Of a DNA stretch of 29,042 bases, positions 22,561-29,042 are shown in pieces. The notes under the pieces were generated by a model, which ran no database searches, was not told the origin of the DNA, and saw only the letters and a list, made by a program, of their open reading frames with translations. This DNA comes from an uncultured Eubacterium sp. (GTDB lineage Bacteria; Bacillota; Clostridia; Lachnospirales; Lachnospiraceae). Position numbers and translations under genes: made by a program. Where the stretch lies: contig CALGGT010000009.1 of the NCBI GenBank assembly GCA_937915825.1, forward strand, positions 1 through 29,042, in the 5' to 3' direction. Positions within the stretch are counted from its first letter, which is position 1; each line of letters opens with the position of its first letter.

Positions 22561-23496
22561 CTACCCTTTCTTAGAATCCTCGAACACTCGTCGATATTCC
22601 TCCCTGGTCGTGATCGCAGGGAGACTTTCCGACTCCCAGCGGATCGTTAGATCTCCGTCATCCAGACGAGCGCATTGCCGTTCAAATTCCTCTTTCTTCA
22701 TTTGATTCAGCCAACTTTCCTTCAAAGGCGCAATGACCACATCCCCCTGTTTTAACACGTCCAGGCTATATTCAAATACCACGCCCACCTCTACCACCAC
22801 CAGGTCCACAAATGTTTGACCGTGAAGATTTTTCATAAATCGGATTACTTCCTCTTTTTTCAGATCCAAATAGTCTTTGTGATGTAACGCCGGGCGTAGA
22901 CGAAAGATTTCTCCGTCCTGTACCACCTCCGATTGCAGATGAGGATTCCCTTCCATCACCAGATCCGGTATGGTTAGTACCTCACTCTTTTCCCACAATT
23001 CCTCCCGCAAAGGATAGGGCGTCATGGGTACGTATAGGATTTTCTTTCCCTGTTTTCGCATCGTTCGCATGATCGATAGGGCATATTCGGTAGCTGCTTC
23101 CCCATTTTCCAAACTAAAGACACAATACACCTCCGTCTGCCCTTCTTTCATCTCCCGGACAATCTCCGGCAGCACTTTTTGACGAACCTCCTCCAGTAAA
23201 GCCTTACGGTTTTGATACATGAAGATCTCCTCCGGTTTTGAGGTGGGATAGGGTGAAAGATAAAACTTTTTCCCGGATAATTCCTTAAAATATTCCCGGT
23301 CATCCGTTAATAATACGACCCCCTCTTCCAAGGGGTGCGCGTGCTCCTGCATTTCCTCCTCCAGCCCCCCTTGCGTCGGCCGATATTTGAAGAATTCCAC
23401 CTGCAGATCCGGATCGTTTTGCTGAGAAATGTACAAAGCCAGGGCCTCGCCAAAATCCGTATGTTTCGTATAAATCCATATTTTTGTTTTTTTCAT
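22561..23496 (-). CDS. tadZ: TadZ/CpaE-like protein, degenerate ATPase
   Basis: Start ATG 23496 overlaps the upstream stop as ATGA and has GAAAGG 9 nt before it. 311 residues. By position (between a prepilin peptidase and TadA) and outline it is TadZ: an N-terminal receiver-like fold (KIWIYTKHTDFGEALALYIS, VVLLTDDREYF) and a MinD-like half (TEVYCVFSLENGEAATEYAL, FVDLVVVEVG, DVVIAPLKESWLNQ). The deviant Walker A lysines of MinD-type ATPases are missing: the loop reads FSLENGEAATEYA. TadZ localises the pilus machine in the cell; here it probably does so without ATP hydrolysis. Identity rests on context as much as on sequence. Confidence 0.72.
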   Translation of the reverse strand: MKKTKIWIYTKHTDFGEALALYISQQNDPDLQVEFFKYRPTQGGLEEEMQEHAHPLEEGVVLLTDDREYFKELSGKKFYLSPYPTSKPEEIFMYQNRKALLEEVRQKVLPEIVREMKEGQTEVYCVFSLENGEAATEYALSIMRTMRKQGKKILYVPMTPYPLREELWEKSEVLTIPDLVMEGNPHLQSEVVQDGEIFRLRPALHHKDYLDLKKEEVIRFMKNLHGQTFVDLVVVEVGVVFEYSLDVLKQGDVVIAPLKESWLNQMKKEEFERQCARLDDGDLTIRWESESLPAITTREEYRRVFEDSKKG

Positions 23497-24005
23497 AACA
23501 TCCATCCTTTCAGGGACTCCCCTCCCAGATTTAATAAGGTAGCTGCTGCCATACAGGTCCCCAAGGGAATGTAGCCCCCGGTTTCATAGGTTTTGATCCT
23601 GCCGCTTCTTATGGTCTCTTTCGCGTAGTCATATAGATTTCGGAACCGTAAGAGCAACGTCCGATTCTTACACTCTCGGATCAGACCTGCCAATCCCCCT
23701 AAAAATAGGGTATACAAAGCCACCCTTCCCATAAAGGAAAGGCCATAATAACAACCAATTACGGAAAAGAATTTCAGATCCCCAGCCCCTATCATTCGCA
23801 ACCTGGAAAAGATAAATCCGAACAGAATGGGAAGAAATCCCACGGATAGTCCCATTCCCACACCTTTGAATCCGCCTGTTAAATAATTCTGATAACAACC
23901 CATCCCCAGGCCCAGTAATATCCATACATTTGGAACCTTATAATACGCGAAATCCCAGAGACCGATGGGCATCACTACAAAGAGAATAAAATACCCGTCT
24001 GTCAC
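23493..24005 (-). CDS. A24-type prepilin peptidase (TadV/CpaA-like)
   Basis: First gene of the Tad operon, GTG 24005 with GGGAGG about 7 nt upstream. 170 residues, multi-pass membrane protein. Catalytic Asp are in IGLWDFAYYKVPN (about residue 18) and the GxGD motif RLRMIGAGDLKFF (about 75). Cleaves the leaders of Flp and TadE-type prepilins. A C-terminal ~45-residue cytoplasmic part (RNLYDYAKETIRSGRIKTYE, then GGYIPLGTCMAAATLL) is typical of TadV in Clostridia. It differs strongly from the second peptidase at 15669-16160. Confidence 0.9.
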   Translation of the reverse strand: MTDGYFILFVVMPIGLWDFAYYKVPNVWILLGLGMGCYQNYLTGGFKGVGMGLSVGFLPILFGFIFSRLRMIGAGDLKFFSVIGCYYGLSFMGRVALYTLFLGGLAGLIRECKNRTLLLRFRNLYDYAKETIRSGRIKTYETGGYIPLGTCMAAATLLNLGGESLKGWML

Positions 24006-24037
24006 TTAAGCACCTCCCTATGAAAGCTTACGACTCC

Positions 24038-24067
24038 ATCATAATCCGCGGCCATAGGTTTCGTCAA
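24038..24067 (-). promoter_or_regulatory. Promoter of the Tad operon
   Basis: Minus strand TTGACG (24062-24067), 18-nt spacer, TATGAT (24038-24043), about 33 nt before the GTG start at 24005. The -35 is identical to that of the small RNA promoter and lies 6 nt after the same direct repeats. Confidence 0.75.
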
Positions 24068-24073
24068 GCATCT

Positions 24074-24102
24074 TTCATACGAAAATATTGGGGGTTCATA
24101 CG
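24074..24102 (-). promoter_or_regulatory. Direct-repeat operator CGTATGAA-N13-CGTATGAA (copy 2)
   Basis: Minus strand octamers at 24102-24095 and 24081-24074, 21-bp period, ending 6 nt before the TTGACG of the Tad operon promoter. Octamer sequence, spacing and distance to the -35 are all the same as at 8224-8252, while the 13-nt spacers differ, which argues for a selected protein site. Confidence 0.7.
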
Positions 24103-24121
24103 TGGTTTTCTTTCTCCCATC

Positions 24122-24150
24122 TTTACGAAAATCGGTTTTTTTGGTATACT
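24122..24150 (+). promoter_or_regulatory. Promoter of ispE and following genes
   Basis: TTTACG (24122-24127), 17 nt, TATACT (24145-24150), with TGG before the -10. It is divergent from the Tad operon promoter. Confidence 0.65.
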
Positions 24151-24198
24151 AAGTCCGAAGCCCTTCCTGAAATCTAACCAAAAGAAAGGAAATTTTTT

Positions 24199-25083
24199 AT
24201 GAATACTGTCCAACTCCGGGCACCCGCCAAGATCAACTTAGGCCTTGACGTGGTGAAACGCCTGGAAAACGGTTACCATCAGGTACATATGATCATGCAG
24301 ACCGTAGGGCTTTTCGATACCCTTACGGTTACGGCTACGGAAAAACCGGGGATTACCCTTACCACAAACCGGGAAGATCTCCCGATCAATGAGGACAACC
24401 TGGTTTATAAAGCGGCTCAATTGCTCCTTGCCAAATATCCCCAGCAACAGGGACTTTCCATTCATTTGGAGAAGAACATTCCGATTGCGGCCGGGCTGGC
24501 CGGAGGAAGCTCGGATGCCGCCGCCTGCTTGAAAGCCGTCAACGAGATATTTTCCTTAGGTCTTTCCCGGGAACAGTTAATGGACGACGGAAAAACCTTA
24601 GGCGCCGATATCCCCTATTGTATCTTAGGCGGAACGGCGATTTCCCAGGGGATTGGCGAAATCTTAACTCCCCTTCCTCCTGCGCCGGCGACTTATGTGC
24701 TCCTGGTAAAACCAAATGCTTCTATTTCCACAAAATACGTATACGAGCATCTGAATCTGACGGAAGATACCCATCATCCGGACATTTCCCTGCTCTTAAA
24801 GGATCTGGAAGAGAAAAATATGCCGCAATTTGCCACTCACATGGAAAATATTTTGGAAACCGTTACGCTTCCTATCTGCCGGGAAATTTCCATTATTAAG
24901 GAAACACTGGCACAGAGTCCTACGATGGGGGCTCTGATGAGTGGAAGCGGCCCTACCGTTTTCGGGCTTTTCCATACCAGAGAGGAGGCCGAGGAGGGAG
25001 AGACCTTGTGTCAGAAGCTCCCGTTCCCGGTATTTACCTATGTCACAGAATTTGTTAATCATCTTACGGAGGTATCACTATGA
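24199..25083 (+). CDS. ispE: 4-diphosphocytidyl-2-C-methyl-D-erythritol kinase
   Basis: Phosphorylates CDP-methylerythritol in the non-mevalonate isoprenoid pathway. Start ATG 24199 with GAAAGGAAA upstream; 294 residues, normal length. GHMP kinase motifs: APAKINLGLDVVKRLENGYH (N-terminal), the ATP loop IPIAAGLAGGSSDAAA (about 95-110), ADIPYC with catalytic Asp, and the C-terminal glycine motif ALMSGSGPTVFGLF. First gene of a plus-strand run with the LRR protein and a HAD phosphatase. Confidence 0.96.
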   Translation: MNTVQLRAPAKINLGLDVVKRLENGYHQVHMIMQTVGLFDTLTVTATEKPGITLTTNREDLPINEDNLVYKAAQLLLAKYPQQQGLSIHLEKNIPIAAGLAGGSSDAAACLKAVNEIFSLGLSREQLMDDGKTLGADIPYCILGGTAISQGIGEILTPLPPAPATYVLLVKPNASISTKYVYEHLNLTEDTHHPDISLLLKDLEEKNMPQFATHMENILETVTLPICREISIIKETLAQSPTMGALMSGSGPTVFGLFHTREEAEEGETLCQKLPFPVFTYVTEFVNHLTEVSL

Positions 25084-26426
25084 GAATCAAACCATCTTTA
25101 TTGGCCGGATTTTTCCTGGCTGCCCTGGCCCTGTTCATCCCCCAAAATACGGCAAACGCCGCGATCAATCCCGACGGCTCCTATACCGTGGAAACACCTA
25201 CCACCGAAACCTGTTTTAAAACCGATACCATTAACGGAAAATACACCATTGTGGGCTTTCAGAATGAGACCGTGGAATCCCTTGTCATTCCCAACTACAT
25301 ACAGGGACATTTGGTGGAGGCCATTGGGGATGGCGCTTTTAAGAATACCGGCGTGAAAGAAGTCACCATTCAAAACGACTTAGCATCCATCGGAAAAGAA
25401 TCCTTTGCAAATACCGCAAACTTCCTTACCTTTACCATTGCTCCCGGCGCAACCGTTGAAACCATGGACGAATCCGCTTTTTCTTGCAGTGGCATTCACC
25501 AGGCTTTTGTCTACGGCTCTCTAAAAACGATGGGGGATTCCGCCTTTTCCCAAACCGCCACGTTAACCGATTTTCTCGTACAACCGGGGGGAAATATTGA
25601 ACACGTGGGAAATAAGGCGTTTTATGATTCCGGGGTTCACAATGTAACGTTACAGGGAAATGTGCAAAGCATTGGCGACTATGCCTTTGCCAACTGTGGA
25701 AATATCCTGAACTTAACCGTTTCTTCCCAAACCCCTTACACCTTGGGCGCCTATGCTTTACAAAATGCAGGCATTCAGGAAGTCAATTTAGGAGCCGGGC
25801 TCGCCACTATTGAAACCGGTACCTTCGAGGGTTGCGCCAACCTGGAGAATGTATCCCTGCCAGACTCCCTAACCCACATTGGAAGCAACGCATTTGCCGG
25901 GGACAGCAATATTAAATCCCTGACCGTAAGTGACAACGTAACCGCAGATACCTCCGCTTTTTCCGGGGTAGGCGGCTCCACCCTGCAAGCCATTGCTGCC
26001 ACCAATAACGCCACTATAAAGCAGATCACAGGCGTTACGGATGCAACTCCTGCAAACAACAACACCTCCGGTGTTACCGATTCCGGATCCTACGCCACTC
26101 CGGCTCCAATCCCGGACAAGATCGGGAAATGCAAATTAAAAAAGATCAAAAAATTAAAAAAGGGCAAGCAGATCCGCTTGACCTGGACCAAGGCGTCCGG
26201 CGCCACCCTTTACGAAGTTTATTCTCGTGTTATTAAAAAAGGAATGAAGAAAAAGAAAATTAAAAAATTATTGTTTAAGAAACGCATGCGCATCGAAGAT
26301 ACTTCCGTGGTTTTAAAGATCAAACGCAAAACCAAGACCACTTATTTCATCCGCCCCTGTTACCCCTTAAACATCGGCTACAAGTACGGCAAAGCCTCAA
26401 ATAAGCGCACCTACGTTCGCAAGTAA
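25080..26426 (+). CDS. Secreted BspA-type leucine-rich repeat protein
   Basis: ATG 25080 overlaps the ispE stop (ATGA), with GGAGG upstream, so it is translationally coupled. 448 residues. Signal peptide 1-28 (LLAGFFLAALALFIPQNTANA). Residues about 55-290 hold LRR_5 repeats of the form IGDGAFKNTGVKEVTI, IGKESFANTANFLTF, MGDSAFSQTATLTDF, IGDYAFANCGNILNL, IGSNAFAGDSNIKSL. A Thr/Asn/Ala-rich spacer (about 305-345) leads to a very basic C-terminal fibronectin-type module (about 350-448, IRLTWTKASGATLYEVYSR). Such proteins are surface-exposed or secreted in gut Clostridia and bind host or microbial ligands in studied cases. The Lys-rich tail could hold it to the negatively charged wall; no LPXTG seen. 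Confidence 0.88.
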   Translation: MRIKPSLLAGFFLAALALFIPQNTANAAINPDGSYTVETPTTETCFKTDTINGKYTIVGFQNETVESLVIPNYIQGHLVEAIGDGAFKNTGVKEVTIQNDLASIGKESFANTANFLTFTIAPGATVETMDESAFSCSGIHQAFVYGSLKTMGDSAFSQTATLTDFLVQPGGNIEHVGNKAFYDSGVHNVTLQGNVQSIGDYAFANCGNILNLTVSSQTPYTLGAYALQNAGIQEVNLGAGLATIETGTFEGCANLENVSLPDSLTHIGSNAFAGDSNIKSLTVSDNVTADTSAFSGVGGSTLQAIAATNNATIKQITGVTDATPANNNTSGVTDSGSYATPAPIPDKIGKCKLKKIKKLKKGKQIRLTWTKASGATLYEVYSRVIKKGMKKKKIKKLLFKKRMRIEDTSVVLKIKRKTKTTYFIRPCYPLNIGYKYGKASNKRTYVRK

Positions 26427-26437
26427 GGAGCTGCCCC

Positions 26438-27271
26438 ATGATTCAAATGGTCGTATTTGACTTAGACGGAACCCTTCTGGATTCTGAGAAAAATATTTCG
26501 AGTCCCACCTACGAGACGTTACGAAAACTGGTAAGACATAACATTGAAATTGTACCTTGTACCGGGAGGCCATATTTTGGCCTCCTGGATCCGGTTCGTA
26601 AGATTCCCGACGTTCATTACGTAATCACTACCAATGGCGCCGGGATTTATCATCGCCCCACCGATCAGCTTCTTCACGAGGAACCCATTCCTCTGAACCG
26701 GGTTCTTCCCCTGATCCAACGGCTGGAACCCCTGCAGGTAATGAGCGATCCATTTGTTCGGGGCCGCAGTTATATGAGCGAACATCACGTTCCTCTCATT
26801 GACGAAATGACGGAAAATGAAGCCGTCAAGCACTACATCCGCGCCTCCCGGACCATTGTCCCCAACCTGGAGATTTTTTTGAAAGAGCTAAATTTGGATG
26901 TAGAAAAAGTTACTTTAAATTTTGTTCACGAGGCCGACGGCTCTCGCCGAGACTTCGACCAGGTGCTGGAGATCCTTAGGGATTTTCCCGATCTCAATGC
27001 GATCTCCGGCGGCATGGATAACATAGAGATCACGGCCAGTGGCGTCACCAAGGCAACCGGGCTTACCTGGCTTTGTAAGAAACTGCAGATCCCCTTATCG
27101 GACGTAGTCGCTTTCGGAGACAGCGGAAATGATATTGAAATGCTACGGGCCGCAGGTCTTGGCATCGCCATGGAAAACGGCGAGCCAGAGGCAAAAAAAG
27201 CCGCCGATGTCATTACCAGGAGCAACGACAACGACGGTTTCGTCTACGGTTGTGAGAAATTTGTCTTCTAG
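26438..27271 (+). CDS. Cof-type HAD superfamily IIB phosphatase
   Basis: ATG 26438 after AAGGAG; 277 residues. HAD motifs: I VFDLDGTLLDS (nucleophile Asp8), II PCTGRP, III the Lys in GVTKATGL (within ITASGVTKATGLTWL), IV VAFGDSGNDIEML. The cap (about 80-190) is of the IIB type. Family members dephosphorylate sugar phosphates, pyridoxal phosphate or flavin nucleotides in the cytoplasm; the substrate here cannot be told. It begins 11 nt after the LRR gene. Confidence 0.92.
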   Translation: MIQMVVFDLDGTLLDSEKNISSPTYETLRKLVRHNIEIVPCTGRPYFGLLDPVRKIPDVHYVITTNGAGIYHRPTDQLLHEEPIPLNRVLPLIQRLEPLQVMSDPFVRGRSYMSEHHVPLIDEMTENEAVKHYIRASRTIVPNLEIFLKELNLDVEKVTLNFVHEADGSRRDFDQVLEILRDFPDLNAISGGMDNIEITASGVTKATGLTWLCKKLQIPLSDVVAFGDSGNDIEMLRAAGLGIAMENGEPEAKKAADVITRSNDNDGFVYGCEKFVF

Positions 27272-27273
27272 GA

Positions 27274-27381
27274 CACATCCCGAATGCTAGGCACGTCCCA
27301 AGCGCCAAGTGCGTCCCGAGTGCCAGGTATCTCCCGAATGCCAAATGCATCCTGAATGCCAGGTACTTTCCAAATTTTAAG
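27274..27381. repeat. 18-bp tandem repeats, 5 to 6 copies
   Basis: Units of the type CACATCCCGAATGCTAGG, then CACGTCCCAAGCGCCAAG, TGCGTCCCGAGTGCCAGG, TATCTCCCGAATGCCAAA, TGCATCCTGAATGCCAGG fill 27274-27363, with a decayed sixth copy to 27381. The array starts right after the HAD stop and ends at the ribosome site of the next gene. Confidence 0.88.
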
Positions 27382-27391
27382 GAGGTCATGT

Positions 27392-27934
27392 ATGAAGCAA
27401 GATTCATTAAAGAAAATCGTATCCACCGGAGTCACCCTTGTTTTGATCCTGTGCATACTTGTAATATTCCACGCTTCCTCGAGAGATACGACTCCCTCTG
27501 AGATGTCTGAGATACCATCTGGGATGTCTGAGTCTGGGATGTCTGAGGTGACTACGTTCTCTCCTGCGCCGACTGCGACAAAAGATGCGGCCGCCACGGC
27601 TACAGCGGACGAAGAGGCAACCCAGACCACAGATGCTTCTTCAAAGAAAAATAGGAATAAAAAAACTCAAACCTATTCTTTTAGAAATTCTTCTACCTAC
27701 CAGGGACATTTCCAAAAACATGGGAAAGAAATGGGGTATGCAACGGCAGAAGATTATTTAGCCGGTGCTAACGCCGTGATCCAAAACCCGAAGGCACTTC
27801 ACAAATATGAAAAGGAAGACAACGACTCGATCTATTATGTTCCCTCCACCAATGAATTTGTCGTAGTTTCCACGGACGGATACATTCGCACCTATTACAT
27901 CTGCAGCGGAAGAGCGTATTTTGAACGCCAATAG
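27392..27934 (+). CDS. Small secreted protein with a toxin-like C-terminal domain
   Basis: Start ATG 27392 with AAGGAGG 9 nt upstream. 180 residues: a signal peptide or anchor helix (about 11-31, VTLVLILCILVIFH), a Ser/Thr/Ala-rich linker with MSE repeats (about 35-90), and a compact C-terminal domain (about 98-180). That domain reads YSFRNSSTYQGHFQKHGKEM, GYATAEDYLAGANAVI, NPKALHKYEKEDND, NEFVVVSTDGYIRTYY. The pattern (H...K...STDGYIRTYF) resembles nuclease-like C-terminal domains of polymorphic toxins (RelE/colicin-like fold) and is found in small Lachnospiraceae exported proteins. No immunity gene is evident next to it. Nuclease activity is inference only. Confidence 0.7.
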   Translation: MKQDSLKKIVSTGVTLVLILCILVIFHASSRDTTPSEMSEIPSGMSESGMSEVTTFSPAPTATKDAAATATADEEATQTTDASSKKNRNKKTQTYSFRNSSTYQGHFQKHGKEMGYATAEDYLAGANAVIQNPKALHKYEKEDNDSIYYVPSTNEFVVVSTDGYIRTYYICSGRAYFERQ

Positions 27935-27939
27935 TTCCT

Positions 27940-28863
27940 TTACGGATATTGTTCAAAATCGTCGTCTTTTATATCCGCTAAAAAAGTAATCATACACTGC
28001 TTCTTCGGAGCGATGTAGCATCGCTGCTTCCATTTTCCATGAATGGAAACTCCATCTTCCCAGGTCCAGATCAAATATCCGTAGCCCTCGCTCCTTCCCT
28101 TTCCGGAGACACGCTTCCCAACGTCGCTGTTCCCGGTGTCGGATCTCCCTTTATTTGAGATATGGCACTGCATGGCTACTTTTAAATATTCTTCCGTTAC
28201 CAGCCGTTCCCCGTTAAATACCCCGTTTTGATAAAACACTTGACCAATCTTACTTAATTCATGAACCGACAGCTCCATGCCGGTAGCTCCATAAACGTAC
28301 CCCTCGGGACTTCGTTGAACCGGGGGTTTTTGAATGTCCAACGGACGAAAGATCTTCCGTTCCATGTATTCGTATAGATCTTCCTTCAAAGCCTCTGACA
28401 GTGCTACTCCAACCAGGTAAGCGGGAATATTACTGTAGGAAAAATGCACCTGTTCCGGGCCTTCCAACGGGAGCCTGAGTGACGTGTCCAGCCAATTTTC
28501 CCCCTCCGGACGAAAGGGATAACCGGCCACAGACATGGTAAGCATCCTTTCCATGGTAAGGTTGGCATAAAGATCCTTCTGATACATGTCTGGTTTTTCC
28601 TGCACCCATGAGGGCATATAATCCCAAAGTGGCCTCTTTAAGTCGAGTTTCCTCTCATCCCATGCTATTCCTACTGCCAGGGATAGAATGGACTTGGTTG
28701 CAGAATATATGGGATAACGATGATCCACCGTATCTCCATAAGAAAAGACCAGCTGTCCGTCCTCATATATTTCCAATCCGTGTATCATTCCCTTATGTTT
28801 TTTGAGTTGATCTAGATAGTTTTCATAGAATGCTTCTTTTTCCATAAATCTCGGATTTTCCAC
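27940..28863 (-). CDS. Serine hydrolase of the beta-lactamase/PBP fold
   Basis: Start GTG 28863 (AGGGG 7 nt upstream) is preferred over TTG 28887 and ATG 28845. 307 residues. SxxK motif SATK at about 54-57, YxN motif YSN in VHFSYSNIPAYLVG, and the third motif HGK in VSIHGKWKQRCYIAP. No signal peptide, so it is probably cytoplasmic, more like esterase/peptidase members of the class C family than a true beta-lactamase. A Ser/Gly/Lys-rich insert (about 244-262) precedes YGYLIWTW. Its stop is 5 bp from the convergent gene's stop. Confidence 0.87.
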   Translation of the reverse strand: MENPRFMEKEAFYENYLDQLKKHKGMIHGLEIYEDGQLVFSYGDTVDHRYPIYSATKSILSLAVGIAWDERKLDLKRPLWDYMPSWVQEKPDMYQKDLYANLTMERMLTMSVAGYPFRPEGENWLDTSLRLPLEGPEQVHFSYSNIPAYLVGVALSEALKEDLYEYMERKIFRPLDIQKPPVQRSPEGYVYGATGMELSVHELSKIGQVFYQNGVFNGERLVTEEYLKVAMQCHISNKGRSDTGNSDVGKRVSGKGRSEGYGYLIWTWEDGVSIHGKWKQRCYIAPKKQCMITFLADIKDDDFEQYP

Positions 28864-28938
28864 GAAATATCCCCTGCTTTCTTTCAAGAATGGTAAAGAA
28901 TATTATACCATCTCATATTGGTCCGAATGGTAAAGTTG

Positions 28939-28971
28939 AAAAAAACGCCTTGCAAATTGCAAGACGTTTTT
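28939..28971 (-). terminator. Terminator after tRNA-Lys
   Basis: On the minus strand AAAACGTCTTGCA pairs with TGCAAGGCGTTTT (one G-U pair) around a short loop, followed by TTTTTTT. It lies directly after the tRNA 3' end. Confidence 0.85.
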
Positions 28972-28972
28972 C

Positions 28973-29042
28973 TGAGGCATCGGGGACTCGAACCCCGGAC
29001 AACTTGATTAAAAGTCAAGTGCTCTACCACCTGAGCTAATGC
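28973..29042 (-). tRNA. tRNA-Lys (TTT), 5' end cut by the window
   Basis: Minus strand GCATTAGCTCAGGTGGTAGA... gives the D arm, anticodon arm CTTGA-CTTTTAA-TCAAG with anticodon TTT, the T arm CGGGG-TTCGAGT-CCCCG and the acceptor 3' strand ATGCCTC plus discriminator A. The first three bases (GAG expected) lie beyond base 29042. CCA is not encoded. Confidence 0.95.

Noticed and set aside
27268..27630. 120-codon minus-strand frame over the 18-bp repeats
   Set aside because: It is antisense to the small secreted protein gene and driven by repeat composition, with no ribosome site.

Overview
Nearly all of this window (from about base 600 on) looks like the chromosome of a Clostridia bacterium, probably a Lachnospiraceae member. 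The signs are AGGAGG-type ribosome sites, TTGACA/TATAAT promoters, a veg gene, a MecA adaptor, and a Tad-pilus locus of the monoderm kind (Flp1-like pilin, DUF5702 protein, FHA protein with a DUF6382-like N-terminus). The first ~600 bases are different: they hold the ends of two Bacteroidales-like genes, one a lipoprotein, and meet a response-regulator gene mid-codon. I read that as an assembly chimera; true transfer is less likely.

Layout. 0.6-5.5 kb: truncated response regulator (-), secreted Ig-like protein, FIST sensor plus soluble chemoreceptor pair, Cys-rich membrane protein divergent from a DtxR-family repressor, and veg behind a perfect consensus promoter. 5.6-7.8 kb (-): an Lrp-type regulator followed by panD and coaBC (coenzyme A synthesis). 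7.87-8.36 kb: a gene-free stretch with a complete transcription unit (promoter, ~315 nt, intrinsic terminator) that I call as an unidentified small RNA, divergent from mecA. 9.5-10.3 kb: DUF1858 redox protein and a short 2[4Fe-4S] ferredoxin. 10.4-13.9 kb (-): rhomboid protease, HIT hydrolase, murG, pgi. 13.9-24.0 kb (-): one Tad operon in the order prepilin peptidase, TadZ, TadA, TadB, TadC, Flp1 pilin, DUF5702, TadE-like protein with a Cys/His tail, second prepilin peptidase, TadE-like pseudopilin, FHA protein. 24.2-27.9 kb (+): ispE, LRR surface protein, HAD phosphatase, small secreted protein. The end holds a serine hydrolase and a tRNA-Lys cut by the window edge.

The most interesting signal links two distant places. 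The small RNA promoter and the Tad operon promoter have the same architecture: CGTATGAA, 13 nt, CGTATGAA, 6 nt, then -35 TTGACG and a -10 box. Direct repeats with a 21-bp period next to a -35 are typical of LytTR-family (AgrA/ComE-like) response regulators. The window thus suggests a regulon that co-controls a Tad pilus and a regulatory RNA encoded beside mecA. A second theme is many short tandem repeats with different periods (12, 17, 18, 23, 25, 33 bp) at gene ends, in the small RNA and inside one coding region.
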